From NCBI GenBank assembly GCA_005879435.1, contig VBKX01000350.1, positions 1 to 6,647 on the forward strand: DNA of 6,647 nt. The letters are read 5' to 3'. Position 1 is the first letter of the stretch; every line of letters starts with the position of its first letter. Below, one piece after another: positions 1-5,885 of this stretch. The stretch is from Deltaproteobacteria bacterium. GTDB lineage: Bacteria > Desulfobacterota > Binatia > UBA9968. The notes under the pieces are model-generated. The model saw only the letters and a program-made list of their open reading frames with translations. It was not told where the DNA came from and made no database searches. The translations under genes were made by a program, and so were the position numbers.

Positions 1-133
1 TGACGGGTTTGAGGTCCGGTGATTTACCCGGCTTACGCGACTTTCTGACGGCGCGTCGGAGGACCAACGTAATTAACGCGAAACCGAAGAACGAAGCGAC
101 GATCGTTCCGGTCCGCAAAACCAATTCCAGCAT
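1..133 (-). CDS. Possible small single-span membrane protein, partial at left edge
   Basis: Reading the minus strand from an ATG at 133, an open frame of 44 codons runs off the left edge. It encodes a short polar start (MLELVLRTG), one hydrophobic stretch at about residues 10-25 (IVASFFGFALITLVL), and then a strongly basic tail rich in Arg and Lys. This is the layout of a single membrane helix with a cytosolic basic flank. A Shine-Dalgarno-like AGGA (complement of 142-145) sits 8 nt upstream of the ATG, and a promoter-like pair lies at 162-191. An in-frame TGA lies about 60 nt upstream of the ATG, so this is a separate gene and not a tail of the amidase, which ends at 265 on the same strand. 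I do not recognise the family. The overlapping plus-strand frame at 9-215 lacks comparable features. The call is an inference from start signals and hydropathy on a truncated frame. Confidence 0.4.
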   Translation of the reverse strand, partial: MLELVLRTGTIVASFFGFALITLVLRRAVRKSRKPGKSPDLKPV

Positions 134-161
134 CGAACACTTCCTGGATAACTTACGCAAG

Positions 162-191
162 TCTATATCGCGGTCATCAAGCGACCGTCAA
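162..191 (-). promoter_or_regulatory. Possible sigma70-type promoter for the left-edge small gene
   Basis: On the minus strand, TTGACG (complement of 186-191; 5 of 6 to the -35 consensus) is followed after 18 nt by TATAGA (complement of 162-167; 4 of 6 to the -10 consensus). Transcription would begin near 155. That gives a short leader of about 20 nt containing the AGGA site before the ATG at 133. It lies between the amidase stop and the small gene, so the small gene could be transcribed independently. It is a motif match only. Confidence 0.35.
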
Positions 192-264
192 GTGCCTCGG
201 TGGAGATTTTTGTGAGTCGAAGTTGGATTGCAACGGCTTGCCGAAGCTGGCACGCGCGGCGTTT

Positions 265-1668
265 TCATTCCAGCACGGGTCTTTGGTCATGCCAGTTAGT
301 CGCCTGTTCGTACGAGTGTGCGACGCGCAGGACTGTGGATTCCTCGAACGGCTTAGCGGCGATTTGCAATCCTACCGGTAGATTCCCCTGGGTAAAGCCG
401 CAAGGCACGGAAATGGCAGGTAAGCCTGTAAGATTAAACGGGTTGGTGAAACTCGGACCGAGATTCTGCTCGTTGGGATCCATGGTCGAGAATGCTTCGG
501 GCGGGCGCGGCGCGCTCGGAGCGGCAAAAATATCGACCTGGGAAAAATTAGCGCGGATCCGTTCATTCAGCATCGATCGCGCACGTTGCGCCGTGAGGTA
601 ATCCGCGGCGCTGAGAAATGCTCCTTCGAGCATGCGCCGGCGCACCGAACTGCCAAATTTCATCGGCGTCTCTTGCAACGTTTTTTCGTGATAGGCGTAG
701 GCCTCGCAGACTAAGATTGTCTGATTCGCCTTGCGCGCGAGGGAAAAGGGTCTGCCGTCAATATCGATGATCGTTGCGCCGAGGCTTTTTAAGACTTCAA
801 GCGCTTGATTGAAGACTGTTTCGGTTTCCTCATCGACTCCCAGGTTTTCATCGAACCAAGCAGCGCGCGGCACGCCGATGCGGAGGTTCGCGATTCCATC
901 TTTAAGCCCGCAAAGAAAGTCCGGCACCGCGACCATTGCCGACGCCGGATCCTTTGCGTCAAATCCCGCAATGGCCTGAAGCAAGAGTGCGCAGTCTTCA
1001 ATGCAGCGTGCCATGGGGCCGGCGTGATCGAGCGACCAGCTCAATGGAATGATACCGTAACGGCTGACCCGGCCGTAGGTCGGCTTGATGCCGACAACGC
1101 CACAGTGAGCTGAGGGCGTACGAATGGAGCCGCCCGTGTCTGAGCCGAGCGCGCCAAAACATAGTCCCGCGGCTAGCGCCGCTCCGCAGCCACTGCTCGA
1201 CCCGCCCGTGACGTGTTCCGTGTTCCACGGATTTCGCACTGCAGGAAATGGCGCGTCGACCGATGGTCCGCCGAAGGCGAACTCGTGCATGCCGAGCTTG
1301 CCCAGCAAGATTGCACCGGCTTCTTTGAGCTTCGTGACCGTGGTGGCGTCGTAATCAGGAACCCAGTTCTCCAACACAGCTGAATGACAAGTCGTGCGGA
1401 TACCCTTTGTCATGTAGAGATCTTTAAGCGCGATGGGGATGCCGTGCAGCGGTCCGCGATCTTTGCCGGCTGAAAGCTCCTGCTCCGCTTGGCGCGCCTG
1501 TTGTAGCGCGAGATCGGCGGTCACCGTGATGAAAGCATGCAGGTTGCTATCGATGGCTTGGATGCGTTTTAGTGTGGCCTCGGCGAGGTCGACGGGAGAA
1601 ACATCATTTTTGCGCAACGCTGCGGCGGCTTCAATAATTGTCAGATAGCAAAGCTGATTGTTTTGCAT
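265..1668 (-). CDS. Amidase signature family hydrolase (GatA/AtzE-like)
   Basis: This is a cytoplasmic amidase-signature (AS) enzyme that hydrolyses a carboxamide C-N bond; the substrate is not identifiable. At 467 residues it has the full family length. All parts of the Ser-cisSer-Lys machinery are visible: Lys82 in HGIPIALKDLY, the Gly/Ser-rich GGSSSG loop at 155-160 with cis-Ser157, and nucleophile Ser181 in GSDTGGSIRTP. The Lys-cisSer and cisSer-Ser spacings (75 and 24) are those of AS enzymes. SWSLDHAGPMAR at 210-221 is another family hallmark. There is no signal peptide. The upstream 65-residue GatC/AtzG-like gene ends 7 nt before this ATG, and there is no clear Shine-Dalgarno of its own, which suggests translational coupling and a complex with that subunit. 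Such proteins are often labelled GatA, but no GatB is present here. A small-molecule amidase of the AtzE type (biuret, oxamate or ureido-acid chemistry) is more likely than tRNA amidotransfer. That choice is inference. Confidence 0.9.
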   Translation of the reverse strand: MQNNQLCYLTIIEAAAALRKNDVSPVDLAEATLKRIQAIDSNLHAFITVTADLALQQARQAEQELSAGKDRGPLHGIPIALKDLYMTKGIRTTCHSAVLENWVPDYDATTVTKLKEAGAILLGKLGMHEFAFGGPSVDAPFPAVRNPWNTEHVTGGSSSGCGAALAAGLCFGALGSDTGGSIRTPSAHCGVVGIKPTYGRVSRYGIIPLSWSLDHAGPMARCIEDCALLLQAIAGFDAKDPASAMVAVPDFLCGLKDGIANLRIGVPRAAWFDENLGVDEETETVFNQALEVLKSLGATIIDIDGRPFSLARKANQTILVCEAYAYHEKTLQETPMKFGSSVRRRMLEGAFLSAADYLTAQRARSMLNERIRANFSQVDIFAAPSAPRPPEAFSTMDPNEQNLGPSFTNPFNLTGLPAISVPCGFTQGNLPVGLQIAAKPFEESTVLRVAHSYEQATNWHDQRPVLE

Positions 1669-1675
1669 AGAAATT

Positions 1676-1873
1676 TTACTTTAGGTCTATTTTGAAGGTG
1701 GTGAAGATTGTCGCCGGCTCGGCGGCGTTGGTAAATAGCTCTCGCAACGCCGCCGCCTGACTTTGTGCTCGTTTAACCCCAGGCAGCAATCGTAGGAGCT
1801 CGTCGTCGGGAAGCGGCAGTCCGGCTCGTCGCGCCATGGTTCGTAACTCTTCGATTGTGATTTCTTTCGCCAT
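1676..1873 (-). CDS. Small GatC/AtzG-like amidase partner subunit
   Basis: This 65-residue helical protein lies immediately upstream of the amidase on the same strand. It begins MAKEITIEELRTMARRAGL, has an amphipathic middle (PLPDDELLRLLPGVKRAQSQ, then AALREL), and ends with an EPATIF segment at residues 52-57. This resembles AtzG/DUF4089 and the shorter GatC-like proteins, whose C-terminal strand with an EPA-hydrophobic motif wraps around the paired AS subunit. In AtzEG the small subunit stabilises the 1-carboxybiuret hydrolase. Start choice: the ATG at 1873 has GAGGA (complement of 1879-1883) 5 nt upstream, whereas the in-frame ATG at 1885 has no Shine-Dalgarno. The TAA stop is 7 nt before the amidase ATG, so the two probably form one co-translated unit driven by the promoter at 1930-1957. 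True GatC proteins are usually near 95 residues, so this one is short for tRNA amidotransferase. Assignment rests on helical pattern, tail motif and context. Confidence 0.75.
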   Translation of the reverse strand: MAKEITIEELRTMARRAGLPLPDDELLRLLPGVKRAQSQAAALRELFTNAAEPATIFTTFKIDLK

Positions 1874-1878
1874 TCTTG

Positions 1879-1883
1879 TCCTC
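1879..1883 (-). promoter_or_regulatory. Ribosome binding site deciding the GatC-like start
   Basis: GAGGA on the minus strand lies 5 nt before the ATG at 1873. It falls inside the frame that would follow the alternative ATG at 1885, which has no purine-rich site upstream, so the shorter start is preferred. Confidence 0.6.
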
Positions 1884-1929
1884 ATTGTGGTGCAGTTGTC
1901 GTCAAATTACTCGCGGCTGTTGATACGGT

Positions 1930-1957
1930 TTTATCGACGGTGACGGGTCCCTGTCAA
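1930..1957 (-). promoter_or_regulatory. Sigma70-type promoter for the GatC-like/amidase unit
   Basis: On the minus strand a perfect TTGACA -35 box (complement of 1952-1957) is followed after 16 nt by GATAAA (complement of 1930-1935; 4 of 6 to TATAAT). A start near 1923 would leave a leader of about 50 nt before the ATG at 1873. The -35 box lies in the 10-bp palindrome GTCAATTGAC (1953-1962), which also gives TTGACG on the plus strand, but no good plus-strand -10 is found 16-18 nt from it. No operator or riboswitch is evident. Confidence 0.5.
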
Positions 1958-2071
1958 TTGACGCCTCCGTTAACCTGCACCGGGCTGCCGATTTAGCAAT
2001 AGGTTGGCACGCGTCTCGCGTAGACTTGCTTACGATCGAATCACGCACCACTCAGTTTTGAAACTTCGCGC

Positions 2072-2076
2072 GAGGA
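2072..2076 (+). promoter_or_regulatory. Ribosome binding site for the TTG-started membrane fusion gene
   Basis: GAGGA at 2072-2076 lies 7 nt upstream of a TTG at 2084. No ATG or GTG with a comparable site precedes the first hydrophobic segment, so this site supports TTG as the real start. Confidence 0.6.
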
Positions 2077-2083
2077 CACGAGA

Positions 2084-4297
2084 TTGCTACTCTTCTATTC
2101 GCTGACGCTGTTCGTTAACGCAGCGCTTCTGTTCATTATTGAACCCATGGTTGCCAAAATGATCCTGCCGTTTCTTGGCGGCAGTCCGGCGGTGTGGAAC
2201 ACAAGTCTGGTCTTTTATCAGGCTTGCCTTTTGCTTGGGTATGCCTACGCACACTTCGGAAGTCACTGGTTTGGTTCCCGCCGGCACGCTCTCCTACATC
2301 TCATTTTGGTCCTGGCGGCGCTGCTGCTTTTGCCCATCGTGCTTCCGGTCGGTTGGTTCGACGTTCCGGGTCGTAATCCGGTGGGCCTGGTTTTAAGCGG
2401 TTTAACCGTATCGATCGGCTTTCCATTTTTGGTCTTGTCCGCTGGCGCACCGCTGTTGCAAAAGTGGTTCGCGCATTGCGAGCACCGTGCAGCTCGCGAT
2501 CCGTACTTTCTCTACGCTGCAAGCAACTGCGGCAGCATCGCCGGCTTGCTCGCCTATCCGTTGCTGTTGGAGCCGCGACTCACGTTGAGCCAGCAAAACC
2601 ATTTGTGGTTTTTCGGTTACCTCGTTTTGCTTATTTTAACTGCTGTCTGTGTGCTGTACTTCTTGCGGCCGCTATCGCGCAACGGCGAGGAAGTTGTAAT
2701 GCGTGATGAGTCCATCAATTGTACTGAAGCGGACACCCGTCCGGTAACCTTTGCTCGCCGTCTCCGCTGGGTTTTTTGGTCCGTTGTTCCATCTAGTCTT
2801 CTTTTGGGAGTAACATCGTACATTACGACGGATGTCGCGTCCGCGCCGCTTCTTTGGGTACTGCCGCTAACGGCTTATCTTTTGTCGTTCGTTCTCGCTT
2901 TTGCCCGTAGCTCTTGGGCCAGCGGCGCCTTTGTCGCCCGCCGACAGGCATTTTTGCTTCTCACCGCCGCCATAACTGTCTTTTTACACGCGACCGAGCC
3001 GGACTGGCTCATTTTGTCGTTGCATTTGCTCGCGTTTTTTTTCACGGCGTTGGTTTGTCACGGGCGGCTGGCCCAAGATAGACCCAGCGCAAAGCACGTG
3101 ACTGATTTTTATTTTTGGATTTCGCTGGGCGGCGTCCTCGGAGGAATTTTCAATGCACTGATTGCACCGCTTATCTTTAGGGGCATCCTCGAATATCCGC
3201 TGGTCATCGCGGCCGCGGCATTCATCCGCCCTTACATTGGGGAAAAGAACAATTCGAACTGGAGTCGCTGCTTGGACTGGCTGTTGCCTCCAGCATTGGT
3301 GGCGCTGATCGTTTTCGTTACTTTGACGCTCAAACACGGTCAGATTCTACCGCCAGCGAACGACCGAATGCTGATCAGCGGCGCGTGCGGGGTCATCTTT
3401 TTGGCTTTTGCCTACCGGCCCGTTCGTTTTGGCATTGGTCTCGTCGCACTGACTTTGGTTTCGCTCTGGTATCCGAGCCCGTTTGGGAAGATTTTGTATG
3501 CCGATCGCAGTTTTTTCGGCGCGTATCGCGCGACGGTGGACTTCGAGGGCAGAAAGCATCTGCTCTTTCAAGGCACAACCATTCACGGCGCACAAAGCGC
3601 AGATGAAGCGACACGCTTGCGACCGCTGACGTATTACTATCCAACCGGTCCGGCGGGACAGATTTTCGCGATCAATTCTAAGGCCCGCGCCAACGGAAAA
3701 GTCGCTGTCGTCGGACTGGGTACCGGCGCCTTAGCGTGTCACGGTGCGCCTACTCAGAAATTTACCTTTTACGAAATCGATCCAATGGTTGAAAAGATCG
3801 CCCGGGATGAGAAATTATTCACCTACTTGCGGGATTGCCCGCCGAAGATCGAAGTGGTGATCGGCGATGCTCGCACTTCGTTAAAAAAATCGCCGACTGG
3901 AAATTATGATCTATTCGTCTTGGACGCTTTTAGCTCTGATGTCGTTCCAACGCACTTGCTAACGCGCGAAGCGTTGGAGCTCTATCTACACAATGTTACC
4001 GCTGACGGCCTATTGTTGGTGCACATCTCCAATCGGTACATGGACCTTGCCCCGGTCCTTGATCGTTTGGCCCACAATTTGGGCCTCGTCGCCTACATCC
4101 AGAACGACTTTCACATCGATACCGAAGAGAGCCGCGCGGGCAAATCTTCCTCTCGTTGGGTTCTTTTGGCGCGGTATCAAAAGGCCGTTGCCCCCTACCT
4201 CGCAGACTCACGCTGGCAACGGTTGAACGGAGCGTCGGGAGATGAATTATGGACAGATGAGTTTTCCGACGTGTTAGAAGTCATCTCTTGGCTATGA
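2084..4297 (+). CDS. Polytopic membrane protein fused to a spermidine-synthase-like domain
   Basis: This 737-residue inner-membrane protein belongs to the 'fused MFS/spermidine synthase' group. Residues 1 to about 465 hold roughly 12-15 hydrophobic segments (for example 2-24, 42-62, 68-90, 102-124, 142-164, 173-195, 254-274, 343-362, 432-464). A polar loop at about 197-228 splits the membrane part into two blocks. The C-terminal region from about 475 is a Rossmann methyltransferase-like fold: GTTIHGAQ at 497-504, a nucleotide-binding loop VGLGTGAL at 543-550, the acidic strand end YEIDP at 563-567, IGDAR at 593-597, and LDAFSSDVVPTHLLT at 613-627. It ends with the family-typical WTDEFSDVL at 723-731. 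The GDAR and DAFSSD motifs differ from the DSTDP-type acceptor motif of classical SpeE, so polyamine synthesis is not assured; a transported or membrane-bound acceptor is possible. The gene stands alone on the plus strand, diverging from the amidase unit. The start is TTG, supported by GAGGA 7 nt upstream. No clear promoter or terminator is visible. The family is recognised with confidence; its function is not established. Confidence 0.87.
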   Translation: MLLFYSLTLFVNAALLFIIEPMVAKMILPFLGGSPAVWNTSLVFYQACLLLGYAYAHFGSHWFGSRRHALLHLILVLAALLLLPIVLPVGWFDVPGRNPVGLVLSGLTVSIGFPFLVLSAGAPLLQKWFAHCEHRAARDPYFLYAASNCGSIAGLLAYPLLLEPRLTLSQQNHLWFFGYLVLLILTAVCVLYFLRPLSRNGEEVVMRDESINCTEADTRPVTFARRLRWVFWSVVPSSLLLGVTSYITTDVASAPLLWVLPLTAYLLSFVLAFARSSWASGAFVARRQAFLLLTAAITVFLHATEPDWLILSLHLLAFFFTALVCHGRLAQDRPSAKHVTDFYFWISLGGVLGGIFNALIAPLIFRGILEYPLVIAAAAFIRPYIGEKNNSNWSRCLDWLLPPALVALIVFVTLTLKHGQILPPANDRMLISGACGVIFLAFAYRPVRFGIGLVALTLVSLWYPSPFGKILYADRSFFGAYRATVDFEGRKHLLFQGTTIHGAQSADEATRLRPLTYYYPTGPAGQIFAINSKARANGKVAVVGLGTGALACHGAPTQKFTFYEIDPMVEKIARDEKLFTYLRDCPPKIEVVIGDARTSLKKSPTGNYDLFVLDAFSSDVVPTHLLTREALELYLHNVTADGLLLVHISNRYMDLAPVLDRLAHNLGLVAYIQNDFHIDTEESRAGKSSSRWVLLARYQKAVAPYLADSRWQRLNGASGDELWTDEFSDVLEVISWL

Positions 4298-4328
4298 GGC
4301 TCACAACCGCACAGCCAGGGGCCGAGTC

Positions 4329-4511
4329 CTAAATTTTCGACACAAGAACGTTGCTGATTTTGACCACGCCGTTGGCGCGCATCTGAAATAGTCACTTGAC
4401 GATGCTGTCCACTTCGGCGCCTGATAGCAGATTGATCTTCAGTTTGGATTTTTTCATCTCGGCGACAAATTCGCTATTTGTCATCATTGCGCTAACAGCG
4501 TGGCGAGAGTA
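4329..4511 (-). pseudogene. Decayed C-terminal fragment of a solute-binding receptor (TctC/Bug or ABC type)
   Basis: In the 317-base gap between two convergent genes, one minus-strand frame reads HAVSAMMTNSEFVAEMKKSK, then LKINLLSGAEVDSIVK. After an in-frame TGA (complement of 4392-4394) it continues LFQMRANGVVKISNVLVSKI and a TAG (complement of 4329-4331). This closely matches the usual C-terminus of periplasmic substrate-binding proteins of the tripartite tricarboxylate transporter family and related ABC receptors, which show a pattern like AMxxDPEFxAExKKxKLxINPLSGxE, then a lobe of the form FxxPPxVVxKxxxVL. The TGA and the absence of the roughly 250 upstream residues (a TGA lies at 4512-4514) mark it as a remnant. 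The rest of the gap (4298-4328 and 4512-4614) shows nothing I can support. A residual 33-codon reading frame from the ATG at 4487 could exist but is unlikely to be a functional gene. Confidence 0.6.
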
Positions 4512-4614
4512 TCAAAACGGCTCACTTCGGTGTGCTAGGTGCGCGCAGGGTGGTTAGGGCAGCCGACTACTTCCCTGGGTCTGCGAGTTGCTCGTGCTGT
4601 GAGCTCTAAAGAAG

Positions 4615-5529
4615 CTAGCGCAAATTTCCCGTATGGCCGAGCGAGTAACGGCCCGGTTGCGGCCACACGGTGAGGCCGTGGGGCTCGGTTTTCACGGGAA
4701 TACTTTTCACGCTACCGTTGGTCGTGTCGATGACGTAAACCGAATTGTCATACCGGCCTGAAAGCCAGAGCTGTTTGCCATCGATGCTGATGTTTCCCAT
4801 GTCCGGGCTGCCGCCGCCGGGGATCGGCCAAGTCGCTTCCACTTTTTGCGTCGCGAAGTCGATCACGCTGACACTGCCTTTGCCTTTCGGCGGGCCGTAA
4901 ACGCGGGCGACGCCACGGTTGGCGACGTAGAGTTTCGCGCCGTCTCGGCTCGGATACAAACCGTGCGTGCCAATGCCGGTTTTGATATGGCCGAGTTCCG
5001 TACACTTGTCGCCATCGATGACAAACACGCCATCGGCCTTCATATCGGCCACATAAAAAACTTTGCCGTCAGGCGAGATGCGCACATCCTGCGGCATGCC
5101 GCCTTTGGAGAACTTGAGATAGCCCGCGACCTTTTTTTCGACGAGATCGATTTTAACCACGCTTTTGGCGTACTCGCAGGTAAAAATCGCGTAGCGCCCG
5201 TCGATGGAAAAATCGGCGTGATTGATGCCGCGGCAGTTAGGCGTTTCGATCGAATACTTGAACGCCATCGTGTGCGGGTCGCGAAAGTCGAGCCGCTTAT
5301 GCGCTTCGGCGACGACGATGGCCGCGCTGCCGTCTGGCGTAAAATACATATTATAAGGATCGTCGACGGGAATACTTTTACCGGGCTTGCCGGTGAGCGG
5401 GTCGATCGGCGTGACGCTGCCGTCGGTGCGGCCTTCGGCGTTATTGTTGACCCACAGAGTTTTTAGGTCCCACGACGGCACCACGTGCTGCGGGTTGATA
5501 CCGACTTTGTATTTATCGACGACTTTCAA
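4615..5529 (-). CDS. YVTN/YncE-like beta-propeller protein, N-terminally truncated by a palindrome
   Basis: This is the propeller part of an exported 40-residue-repeat (YVTN/cytochrome-cd1-like) protein. Visible blades share an xDG turn followed by a beta strand: TPDGSAAIVVAE (64-75), SIDGRYAIFTCE (108-119), SPDGKVFYVAD (152-162), SRDGAKLYVANR (194-205) and SIDGKQLWLSGR (248-259). Conserved His sites are PQHVVPSWD (13-21), INHADFS (102-108), GTHGLYPS (187-194) and PHGLTVWPQPGRYSLGHTG near the end. The C-terminus is intact (GHTGNLR, stop TAG). The 304-residue frame opens at a TTG (5529) that lies one base from the centre of a perfect palindrome and has no ribosome binding site. In intact relatives this Leu/Met-Lys-Val-Val-Asp segment is internal, after a 'VIDPAT' strand. 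The genuine start with signal peptide is at 5782, so this piece is the 3' part of a broken gene. The protein would be periplasmic; its role is unknown, but it follows a molybdenum hydroxylase gene and may work with it. Confidence 0.8.
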   Translation of the reverse strand: MKVVDKYKVGINPQHVVPSWDLKTLWVNNNAEGRTDGSVTPIDPLTGKPGKSIPVDDPYNMYFTPDGSAAIVVAEAHKRLDFRDPHTMAFKYSIETPNCRGINHADFSIDGRYAIFTCEYAKSVVKIDLVEKKVAGYLKFSKGGMPQDVRISPDGKVFYVADMKADGVFVIDGDKCTELGHIKTGIGTHGLYPSRDGAKLYVANRGVARVYGPPKGKGSVSVIDFATQKVEATWPIPGGGSPDMGNISIDGKQLWLSGRYDNSVYVIDTTNGSVKSIPVKTEPHGLTVWPQPGRYSLGHTGNLR

Positions 5530-5601
5530 CGTTGAAAGTCGTCGATAAATACAAAGTCGGTATCAACCCGCAGCACGTGGTGCCGTCGTGGGACCTAAAA
5601 A
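5460..5601. repeat. 142-bp perfect palindrome (two 71-bp arms, no spacer)
   Basis: Bases 5460-5530 and 5531-5601 are exact reverse complements, meeting at CAAC|GTTG with no spacer. Pairing stops at 5459/5602. The left arm is coding sequence, in frame with the propeller gene (KVVDKYKVGINPQHVVPSWD and a few more residues). The right arm is its inverted copy, placed between the propeller and the signal-peptide start of the same gene. Read on the minus strand, the order is: leader, inverted copy, true copy, rest of propeller. Zero-spacer palindromes of this size are unstable in most bacteria because SbcCD cleaves the cruciform or hairpin. A chimera from amplification, or an assembler join, is therefore a serious possibility. 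A real inverted duplication with loss of the intervening gene segment is the alternative. Confidence 0.95.
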
Positions 5602-5782
5602 TCAGATTCTCCGGACGTGTTTCGCTATAGAGGTTCTTTGGATCGACGACCGCCGGCATGCCAGGAACGGTCTGGATCGTTTTTTGGTTTGTCTCCGCGC
5701 CGATCGCCAGCGAGGAGAGACAGAGAAACCTGGCCACGATGAGCGCTGCGAGCAGCGAGACACGAGGCTGACGATGCCGCAT
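5513..5782 (-). pseudogene. Signal-peptide start of the broken beta-propeller gene
   Basis: From an ATG at 5782 with GGAGG 8 nt upstream, this frame encodes a clear Sec signal peptide: basic residues 1-7 (MRHRQPR), a hydrophobic core to about 26, and a likely cleavage after Ala29 (AIGA-ET). The mature start is TIQTVPGMPAVVDPKNLYSE and a few more residues, ending PENL at codon 60 (5603). This matches the usual N-terminus of exported YVTN proteins of the type whose propeller follows at 4615-5529, so both pieces belong to one gene. After codon 60 the frame enters the inverted palindrome arm and reads 29 unrelated residues to a stop at 5513, giving an 89-residue product that overlaps the other piece in a different frame. 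By comparison with remembered family members, about 30-40 residues, including the first propeller strand, are missing at the junction; this number is an estimate. It lies 103 nt downstream of the molybdenum hydroxylase stop on the same strand. Confidence 0.7.
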
Positions 5783-5790
5783 GAATCTTA

Positions 5791-5795
5791 CCTCC
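5791..5795 (-). promoter_or_regulatory. Strong ribosome binding site for the exported propeller gene
   Basis: GGAGG on the minus strand lies 8 nt before the ATG at 5782. It is the best Shine-Dalgarno in the window and fixes the true start of the broken propeller gene, in contrast to the TTG at 5529, which has none. Confidence 0.7.
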
Positions 5796-5885
5796 GAGAT
5801 CAAAGCCGTCGCCGACCGAACGCTAATGCTCGGCCGGTGCATGAATGTTAGACGAAAAATATTGAGAATACGAGAATGGCGGCGG

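Noticed and set aside
9..215. 68-codon plus-strand open frame at the left edge
   Set aside because: It starts at a TTG without a convincing ribosome site and is basic and low in hydrophobic pattern. The opposite strand gives a more protein-like membrane segment with better start signals.
200..601. 133-codon plus-strand open frame opposite the amidase C-terminus
   Set aside because: It overlaps the well-supported amidase and shows no domain and no convincing start signal.
265..1873. GatCA subunits of the tRNA-dependent amidotransferase
   Set aside because: No gatB is present, the small subunit is much shorter than a typical GatC, and its tail looks AtzG-like. Kept only as an alternative.
2005..2030. 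Sigma54-like TGGCAC ... TTGCT upstream of the membrane fusion gene
   Set aside because: The two elements are 15 nt apart, whereas sigma54 promoters need about 5 nt between TGGCAC and TTGCA/T.
4291..4314. TGGCT ... AGCCA inverted pair just after the membrane fusion gene, considered as a terminator
   Set aside because: A 5-bp stem with a loop of about 14 nt and no T-tract is not a credible intrinsic terminator.
4846..5466. 206-codon plus-strand open frame opposite the propeller gene
   Set aside because: It is an antisense shadow: the minus strand carries clear propeller motifs, and this frame has an Asp/Arg/Ala-rich composition with no recognisable domain.
5460..5601. Palindrome as a transcription terminator, attachment site or mobile-element end
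   Set aside because: The arms are ordinary coding sequence of the adjacent gene plus its inverted copy, with no T-tract, target-site duplication, transposase or integrase nearby.
5812..5837. Hairpin CCGACCGA ... TCGGCCGG between the Mo hydroxylase and the propeller gene, considered as a terminator
   Set aside because: The stem is about 8 bp with one wobble pair, but no T-rich run follows it on the minus strand. It precedes a gene with a strong RBS, so termination there is not supported.
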